Of a stretch of 64,000 nucleotides of DNA, positions 59,301 through 64,000 are shown one piece after another; position 1 is the first letter of the stretch, and each line of letters opens with the position of its first letter. The notes beneath the pieces are model-generated. The model was not told the DNA's origin, searched no databases, and saw nothing but the letters and a program-made list of their open reading frames with translations. The translations under genes were made by a program, and so were the position numbers. Source of the stretch: Metellina segmentata (taxonomy: Eukaryota; Arthropoda; Arachnida; Araneae; Tetragnathidae); NCBI GenBank assembly GCA_947359465.1, contig OX375879.1:120358557-120422556 (forward strand). Reading direction: 5' to 3'.

Positions 59301-60690
59301 TTACAATAGTTTTGTTTTGTGATTTCAGAACTAGAAGAAACATCCAGAGGATAAATACAGCGTCGTGTAGACAAAGAATGTCCGTAACTGACACGATCTT
59401 AGGATAGGAGGAACACAGAGCTCGGGTTCGCAGTATATGACGAAATTTTACAGTGTTGGGCTCGTTTCGGGCCAATGGATAGCACGGAATGAGAACTGCG
59501 TGAATGGCATCCTTCGAAAGCTACAAAACTACACTACAATCACATGCCTTTAATGAATAAAATTATCCTTCTCTTTTAGCCGACCAACCGGTCTGGCGGA
59601 TAAGGTGTTTTCTCTAGATTGGAAGGTTCTTGGTACGAATCCGGGTCAGTGCATGGATGTTTTCAAGCGTATGGTGTAGAGGCGGCTGGTGCACTTTTAA
59701 TCTGTCATGGCCGAAAGTCTTCACGTTGGGTTGGTGTGGAAGTTTGGAGAGTTGGGTGCCAGATCAGGTGTTTCCTCGTCATCGGACAGTGGTTCAAAAT
59801 TACGTGTGTCAATGGTACTTTAACGTACAACGTTAATTAAAATTTCCCAATTACCTTCTCTTCGAATATCAAAGTGCTCATTAATCGCTGAAAATGTAAA
59901 ATAATTGAATATTCACACACAAAAACAAGCGTTCAAACTTCATATGTTTGTTCCAGTCATTTCACAATCCAACGCCAGAACCGAAAATTCATGTCAAAAT
60001 GGCAGGTTGTGTCCTCGATGTAACCTACAGTTCTTTTGAATTGTTTGTGACTTTTTTTAAATGTGGTTGCGTGCAGCGGTAGCCTTGCTGCAGGTAGGTA
60101 TTTTAATTCACGTTGCAATGCAGCAGTACAAGAGGGCTATAGACGATCCGATATCAATACGAAAGGGAAAGATCCGATAGCCTGATTGGAAGAGCAACTG
60201 AGTGTTGCGAGTTCGAATCCGATCTAAGACCGTCATATACAAAGGTGGTTAGCGCACGTTAAGTTAAATGTTCTCACGTTAGCGTGGTGTGGAAGTTTGG
60301 AAAGGTGTGGTGCTACCACAGGCGTGTCCTGGTCATCTCGTGTTTCCTGTATAAAGCTTTCCACATTCATAATAATCGGTTGCAGTCTAGTAGGCTGGTA
60401 CGAGGTTATTTAGGCTTGAAAAGTTGACTTTGTAATATTTCACCTGAAACTTAACATATCGTACTATGTGTTAGATTGGTCTGATTTCAATTCGGGACAG
60501 TCCTTCATTCAATACGTAATTCTAGACATGATAGCTTACGTTTGGAAGTGACATTTTTCAGAATCTGTTGTTCAATATCCTCTTGTCCGTAATTGGATGT
60601 GATGTCATTTTTGTCTTCAGTTTCCCACTTCTCCTCTTCGGAGACTTCTTTGGCCGTGTCCATCAGCAGCTGAAGGAAATCGTTTCTGGA
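47267..60690 (-). CDS. CYP gene 2: CYP3-clan cytochrome P450 (exons 9-14, 5'-incomplete)
   Basis: Join, minus strand: 60690-60540, 58966-58803, 54752-54664, 50468-50325, 47609-47447, 47359-47267. This gives 267 C-terminal residues ending in TAA. Features in order: [21 protein letters not shown]-helix AGYHTT (His instead of the usual acidic residue), K-helix [17 protein letters not shown], and the haem loop [10 protein letters not shown] with cysteine codon 47539-47537. All introns are GT-AG. Exons 9-12 match CYP gene 1 in length and phase, except for one codon missing in exon 9. Exons 1-8 lie beyond the right edge. The role is a microsomal monooxygenase with unknown substrate; the altered I-helix may change oxygen activation. 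The gene looks intact otherwise. Confidence 0.93.
47447..47609 (-). CDS. CYP gene 2 exon 13 (haem loop)
   Basis: 163 nt. [20 protein letters not shown] then [15 protein letters not shown], with the full FxxGxRxCxG signature and the cysteine that ligates haem iron. Acceptor TTTCACCAG, donor GTAAGT. The corresponding exon of CYP gene 1 is outside the window. Confidence 0.97.
47731..47868 (+). mobile_element. SINE head fragment, family B
   Basis: GTCCAGTTGGAAAAGCAATG then GATTTCCGAGTTCAAAAC, a tRNA-like head, followed by the first part of the body (GGGGCTGGTGTACGTTAAAT). Lies in intron 12 of CYP gene 2. Confidence 0.7.
47870..48023. mobile_element. 154-bp hAT MITE
   Basis: Perfect 8-bp duplication ATTTAAGG (47862-47869, 48024-48031). 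Ends CAGGCCTCGAAATA and TATTTCGAGCCCTG. The interior repeats GGTGCAC in both orientations. Confidence 0.93.
48030..48847. mobile_element. TTAA element, copy 2
   Basis: TTAA at 48026-48029 and 48848-48851. Ends GGTATCCGAACAC and GTGTTTGGATACC. 818 bp, non-coding, homologous to 36135-37078. The preceding hAT MITE inserted two bases inside its left end. Confidence 0.9.
48852..50324. other. Intron 12 remainder, with a possible LTR at about 49409-49635
   Basis: 49409-49635 has an LTR-like layout: a repeated GAGGCTTCCTTAGCC/CAGGCTTCCTTGGCC, CAATAAATATTG near 49588 and an end at GAATTACA. No target duplication found. GAATTAGGTGGAAC is repeated three times at 49840-49906. No gene. Confidence 0.35.
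50325..50468 (-). CDS. CYP gene 2 exon 12
   Basis: 144 nt: [20 protein letters not shown] then [14 protein letters not shown] and PEPEKFDPD. Donor GTAATG, acceptor CTTTCTTAG. Confidence 0.95.
50541..50654. mobile_element. Short TTAA MITE of the GAGATATCTC family
   Basis: TTAA at 50537-50540 and 50655-50658. Ends CCCTCCTGGAGTGTC and AAACCACTCGGAGAG. 114 bp. Confidence 0.75.
50880..51130. repeat. Helitron-internal debris
   Basis: Two copies of the AAATTTTCCGCAG.TTTCAAATC-type motif in opposite orientation, without TC or CTAG ends. Confidence 0.45.
51664..52131 (-). mobile_element. Non-autonomous Helitron
   Basis: Minus strand: starts TCTATATATATAATTCTC at 52131 after A, ends GGGCCCTCTAG at 51664 before T. 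Same subfamily as 6809-7469. It abuts the tail of a SINE on the right. 468 bp. Confidence 0.87.
52132..52423 (-). mobile_element. tRNA-derived SINE, family B
   Basis: Minus-strand head with GGCAAACAGAATGTTGCGAG and GTTCGAATCC (B-box); shared body; tail side interrupted by the adjacent Helitron. Confidence 0.8.
52595..53411 (+). mobile_element. Non-autonomous Helitron
   Basis: Starts TCTCTACAATTATAAAAGG after A and ends GCGGGTACTGCTAG before T. Contains a GTCGGAATCAGTGAGGTTTA duplication (53036 and 53174). 817 bp, no coding. Confidence 0.85.
53455..53760 (+). mobile_element. tRNA-derived SINE, family B, near full length
   Basis: Head GTAACCCAGTTGGAAGAG, ACCGGAGGGTTGCGAGTTCG and AATCC give good A- and B-boxes. 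The body continues with GTGTGGAAGTTTGGACAGTT and CGTCAGCTGACCGTGG. Confidence 0.87.
53828..54145 (+). mobile_element. tRNA-derived SINE, family B
   Basis: Diverged copy directly following the previous SINE; head GATTGCCCAATGGAAAAATA, B-box GAGTTCGAAAC, tail with ACTTACCTACCTACC. Confidence 0.78.
54664..54752 (-). CDS. CYP gene 2 exon 11 (K-helix)
   Basis: 89 nt: [20 protein letters not shown] then TLRMYPPAV, with the ExxR motif. Acceptor CTTGTAG, donor GTACAG. Confidence 0.96.
54753..55654. other. Intron 10 spacer
   Basis: 55520-55605 is the second copy of the dispersed repeat at 46240-46330. Otherwise no gene or transposon end recognised. Confidence 0.4.
55655..55985 (-). pseudogene. LINE RNase H fragment (I/Jockey-like group)
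   Basis: A minus-strand frame has [20 protein letters not shown], the C-terminal RNase H motif (HxGxxGNExAD/NxAA) of I-, R1- and Jockey-group LINEs. It then shifts frame and continues with [16 protein letters not shown]. It is a different element from the adjacent CR1/Jockey-like LINE, whose tail starts where this block ends. Confidence 0.7.
55986..57890 (-). mobile_element. CR1/Jockey-like LINE, copy 1, 5'-truncated
   Basis: About 1.9 kb with an (ATTTGT)n 3' tail at 55990-56020. Encodes most of the reverse transcriptase and the C-terminal region; the endonuclease is lost to truncation. Lies in intron 10 of CYP gene 2. Confidence 0.92.
56063..57887 (-). pseudogene. LINE ORF2-like reverse transcriptase pseudogene
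   Basis: A 309-codon open block (57812-56883) has [40 protein letters not shown] (RT1-2), [16 protein letters not shown] and [10 protein letters not shown]. The last has Arg where copy 2 has the usual Gly. It stops at TAG (56883-56885), where copy 2 reads CAG; without that stop the frame goes on to FADDLKIWG, the catalytic FADD box. A frameshift (extra C, about 56492) precedes [20 protein letters not shown]. Inactive. Confidence 0.9.
57891..58640. other. Intron spacer with weak LTR-like features
   Basis: Contains AATAAATTATTG near 58409, a TATATATA stretch and a C-run at 58622-58630. An LTR is possible but no ends or duplication can be defined. No coding. Confidence 0.25.
58803..58966 (-). 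CDS. CYP gene 2 exon 10 (I-helix, AGYHTT variant)
   Basis: 164 nt: [20 protein letters not shown] then [19 protein letters not shown]. The I-helix acidic residue is replaced by His (codon CAT at 58910-58908; CYP gene 1 has GAT). Acceptor TTTTCAG, donor GTGCGT. Confidence 0.95.
58967..59578. other. Intron 9 spacer
   Basis: No repeat ends or RNA recognised; a 111-codon minus-strand frame (59475-59140) shows no family features. Confidence 0.35.
59579..59857 (+). mobile_element. tRNA-derived SINE, family A
   Basis: Plus strand: head GCCGACCAACCGG, GCGGATAAGGTGT and GGTACGAATCC, then the shared body and a short tail CCCAATTACC. Older than the two young copies. Confidence 0.88.
60090..60350. mobile_element. 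Two SINE fragments head to head
   Basis: 60090-60182 is a minus-strand tail piece (TTAATTCACGTTGCAATGCA). 60183-60350 is a plus-strand family B head plus body (GATTGGAAGAGCAACTGAGT, TGCGAGTTCGAATCC). Confidence 0.7.
60540..60690 (-). CDS. CYP gene 2 exon 9
   Basis: 151 nt: [38 protein letters not shown] and [10 protein letters not shown]. Acceptor GTTTTGCAG, donor GTAAGC. First exon of this gene inside the window. Confidence 0.95.
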
Positions 60691-60839
60691 CTGCAAAACA
60701 AAACCCTCTCATTACTACACTTGAGCACTTCAAATAGAAATTTCGCCGATTGCTTTTTTTTTTTCTGCAATTGTTTTTAATCTGGGAAGAAGTATTTTTT
60801 CTTATCTCAAAACACTAATTGGAATTATTTTCTGAGAGA

Positions 60840-61003
60840 GGTAAGTATTTAATTAACGTCGTAATAGAGTAACTAAGGGAAAGACCGTGTGTAACACCTC
60901 GTTATTTGAACCACGATCAGATGAGGTCAACACCAGCGCTGGTACCCCACTTTCCAAACATAAACACCAACGTGAAGATGTTTGAAAATATTACAGATTT
61001 AAC
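60840..61003 (-). mobile_element. SINE fragment
   Basis: Tail-proximal body piece, beginning GTAAGTATTTAATTAACGTC. Confidence 0.65.
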
Positions 61004-61609
61004 CTTTACGCTGCATTTAGAATTGTTACCACTAGATTTTCGTTTACACCAGCGGCATGGTATAGATCTGTGTACTATGAATGATATCCCCCTTTTAAAT
61101 GACCGCTGGCATCGATCACCATTTACGAGCTGTCAGCGAATGAACTTCTAAAGGGTTCCTCCTTTTGTTCGGAGTACCCTACCCTGTCGACCGTGAGGTG
61201 TGAACGCTTTATGGAAAGGCAGAAGGTTGCTTTGGTTATATCTATCTCACGCTCAACGATACGCCACGCCATGAAAGAAAAACGCCAGTCGTAAATGCCA
61301 CTCAAGGATCTGTCGCTAAAGTTGTTAATTAGGTAAAGGGGGTCGTACCTGCAGGTTAAGAAGCCGTTTTGTGAGACGATTTAAAAATTCTAAGCGCCGC
61401 AGCGTAAAGATTAACATGCACAAGCCCCCACGTCATCAACAGAATTTGGTTGAATCGAGTTTTAAAACCATATAACCCTCCTCTACTTCCGAACTGTGCC
61501 CTCCATAAAACACACACATGGAAAGCATCAAGGAAAAAAGATCCCTAAAAGACACACGCAGATATTTTGAATAAAGACGAAGACTAAGATCTAAACTTAA
61601 TTATTACGA
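61004..61609. other. Intron 8 of CYP gene 2 (inferred)
   Basis: The segment 61060-61135 (GGTATAGATCTGTGTAC, CCGCTGGCATC.ATCACC, TTTACGAGCT) matches 35680-35745 in reverse complement, and the following stretch matches the 34300-34560 region. A dispersed unnamed repeat. No exon seen. Confidence 0.45.
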
Positions 61610-62453
61610 GTGTCGTTCGGAATGTAATATCAGTTTTTAAATAAAATAAAGACCAATTATATTTTTAACCACACTTTTTATTTTACATTTTCATACCTCG
61701 TATTATTTTTCTACATAGTCCCCTTGCAAATTTATACTTTTGTCTTATCTTGTGACGAGGTTTTCAATACCAGCGTCATACTCCTCAGGCCATTGAGATA
61801 AATAGTAACAACGTCTTTAAGCTCCTCATCGTTCGCAAAATGTTCCCCACCCTGAAACTCTTTTAAATTTTGCGGACAAATGAAAGTCACTGTGGGCTAA
61901 GTCCGGGTTATAGGGGGTCGAATATTTCTCAAACTTGTTGATCAAAAGTTGCGTTTTCGCAACTGCGTGAGGCCATGCGTTGTCACTCAATAGGACCACG
62001 CCGCTAGACAACATGCAGCTTCTTCGATTCTGAATTGCACGCCGTAGCTCCTTTAATGTCTCACAGTGTGCATCGGTGTTTATGAAGGCTCCCCGCGGCA
62101 TAGACTCAACAAGAAAAATTCCGTGATGGTCCCGAAAGACCGTAACTATGAGTTTGCGAGTCGTGATTCTTTGTTTAAACTTTTGACAGACATGGCACCA
62201 GCTTTGAGTCCGAAGTCACACGCCGATCTTGTTTAATGAATGTGTCGACAGACTTGACAAGCTCATCCGTACTGACACTCGGGCGGCCACATCGCTCCTC
62301 ATCATGGACGTTCTCTCTTCCCTCAATTAAAATTTCGGCTACAACGACACACAAAAGACTCATCCATCACATCCCCATACTCCGCTTTGATTTTATGAAA
62401 AATTACACTGTCAGGTGCGCATGCTCAAACGGGTATTACTTTCCGAACGATCC
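61610..62453 (-). mobile_element. Mariner element relic
   Basis: Inverted ends TGTCGTTCGGAATGTAATAT (61612) and ATTACTTTCCGAACGAT (ending 62452). The interior encodes a broken mariner transposase on the minus strand. 840 bp, internally deleted. Confidence 0.78.
61826..62363 (-). pseudogene. Mariner transposase pseudogene
   Basis: N-terminal block (62363-62175): ILIEGRENVHDEERCGRPSV, SVDTFIKQDRRVT. Catalytic block (62101-61826): GVVLLSDNAWPHAVAKTQLL (second Asp) and PYNPDLAHSDFHL (third Asp of D,D34D). The middle is missing and the frames differ, so it is inactive. Confidence 0.85.
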
Positions 62454-62639
62454 TAGTACTATACATGTAACACACACATAAGACATTTTGCAGGAAGACT
62501 AAATAAATGCCAAAAGTACCATGTAAAACATTTTTGAATATATACGAGCTCAAATCCTAAGACTAAATTATATATAAAGCTATTCGAACACAGTCGACAT
62601 ACATGTAAAGAAACTACATAATTAAAATATGGGATTTTT

Positions 62640-62800
62640 TATTAAAGTCGCACAAAGGAGGCAACGTCACAACGCGATATTAGCAGCGATCCAGAATTAA
62701 ACCCGAATAAAAAAATTCGAGGACTACACCAAGTCATTTTGAGCCACGATCAGATGACGAGATCAAAACCTGAGCAGGCATCTAGTATCCGAACCTTTCA
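62640..62800 (-). mobile_element. SINE fragment
   Basis: Diverged body: AAACCCGAATAAAAAAATTC, GAGCCACGATCAGATGACGA. No head. Confidence 0.6.
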
Positions 62801-63114
62801 GTCGAAAAAATTCGTAAATTCTTGGTTGGCCAACCACCGCTCTTCAGTTGACTTGATCAAGAGTATGCTCTACAAAAAAGAGACAAAGACGGATTTCTCT
62901 AGTCCAGTAGTTTGGGAAATATTTCAAAGAAAATGAGAGGTAGGCCTTAAAATTTGTTAAAATAAAACAAAATTACATCTTACTTTTAGTGTTTAAATAT
63001 TTTTCTCTTAACAGTTCCTGCAATTATTTTATATCATAGTTAAATATTAATGTAGTGAGATTTTCAAGTTTGAATATCACTCGATGCTAGTCTGTATATT
63101 TTGTTTGCATAAAT

Positions 63115-63270
63115 ACAGTAAACTCCCAATAACTCGAATCTTGTGAACAAGAATTTCTGTATAAGGCGAAGTTTCTTCAAAATTCCACTATTCCTTTCCT
63201 ATAATATAAAATTAATAGGCTTTTTTTTTCTCGATAATTTGAACTTCGATTAATTCAACTGGGCGCCCTG
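63115..63270. mobile_element. Possible pogo/Tigger-type MITE fragment
   Basis: ACAGTAAACTCCCAATAACTC followed by GAAT, and TCGATAATTTGAACTTCGAT, resemble the CAGTA...TAACTCGAA ends of Tigger/pogo elements. A clear right terminus and TA duplication are lacking. Confidence 0.3.
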
Positions 63271-64000
63271 ATTGGGTGGGCAAGGGGACAGTCGCCCCTT
63301 CTGGTTTACGGATTTCCTATATATATACTATACATACATGTATGTGCGTTTATGTGTACATGTTTTTTGCCCCCCATGGAAAGTGTAAGTAGTAAGTACA
63401 TGTTTTGCCTCCCCCTGGAAAGAAATCTGCGGGTGCCCATGGTATACCCTCTGTTTTTTTACGACTACAGGCCTGATAGTAAGTAATGTTTATGTGCTAT
63501 AATATATATTGTTAAACATACAATAGTTAAATAAATTAAAAGTGTTAATATGTGTATAAACATGCTTTTATTAAAAAAGTTATTAAGAGTTTGCCAGGAC
63601 CATGAACGTAAAATGATAGAAAAGGTGCTTGAGTTCTATGGCGCATGTGAACTCGTATATGAAAAAAATTAAAGCATGGTATGTAAAAGGTTGGACCCCT
63701 GATCTAAGCTGACGATGGAAACGGATTGAGCATGGCATAACAAAAGCAAAGTGAAATTTCAGCATAATCAGCTATTGAGTATTTGTCACCCAGATACAAA
63801 GAGAAAAATAATTACTAAGCAGAGAAAAATAACTTCTGAAATTTTTAGATTTCAAACGATTTTTCCCGGCTGTCTAGCACTCAGGTTTACGCTTTTGCGA
63901 TCTTTTCCTTCAAGGTTTTTTCAATCGATCGGGGTTTTTTTTCCGGAACTGATAACCGATTGCTTCAACTTTTATAGGCAGAATCATCCTCGAAAATCTT
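63271..64000. other. Right-edge intron sequence
   Basis: No exon of CYP gene 2 upstream of exon 9 is visible here. ATGTTTTTTGCCCCCC/ATGTTTTGCCTCCCCC near 63360 and 63400 is a short local duplication. Nothing else recognised. Confidence 0.4.

Noticed and set aside
60691..64000. Exon 8 of CYP gene 2
   Set aside because: No [13 protein letters not shown] segment with splice sites could be found; probably beyond the right edge.

Overview
This is a eukaryotic window: AT-rich, intron-rich and packed with transposable elements. I see no bacterial-style operons, rRNA, CRISPR array or intact tRNA gene. Two tandem cytochrome P450 genes of the CYP3 clan, Tc1-like elements of a type common in spider genomes, Helitrons and tRNA-derived SINEs suggest an arthropod, most likely a chelicerate such as a spider. 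The species-level placement is inference.

Both genes lie on the minus strand. CYP gene 1 runs from its start codon at 31427 to exon 12 at 2007; its two last exons (heme-binding loop and C-terminus) are off the left edge. CYP gene 2 enters from the right edge at exon 9 (60690) and ends with a stop codon at 47267; exons 1-8 are off the right edge. Exons 9-12 are present in both genes with matching phases and almost identical lengths, so I use one 14-exon model. An extra first exon (33105-33184), with the same length, phase and membrane-anchor design as exon 1, lies 1.7 kb upstream of exon 1 and is probably an alternative promoter/first exon. The encoded enzymes would be ER-anchored haem monooxygenases.

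Layout: 1-2.0 kb Helitron end, mariner and MITE debris; 2-31.4 kb CYP gene 1, whose introns hold Helitrons, hAT elements, Tc1/mariner remnants, a piggyBac relic, a Ginger/KRBA2-like relic, an 82-bp minisatellite, a solo LTR and a SINE-in-hAT-in-SINE nest; 31.4-33.3 kb the two first exons among SINE copies; 33.3-47.2 kb intergenic, with nested hAT elements, a TTAA element and a CR1/Jockey-like LINE interrupted by a Helitron; 47.3-60.7 kb CYP gene 2, whose introns hold more SINEs, two Helitrons and a second, less degraded LINE; 60.7-64 kb intron 8 of CYP gene 2, with a mariner relic and SINE fragments.

All transposon ORFs look broken. Many insertions have readable target-site duplications, so their order of insertion can be worked out, and this is the richest part of the window. 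Exons were placed by eye from splice sites, reading frame and P450 motifs; no search or alignment was run.
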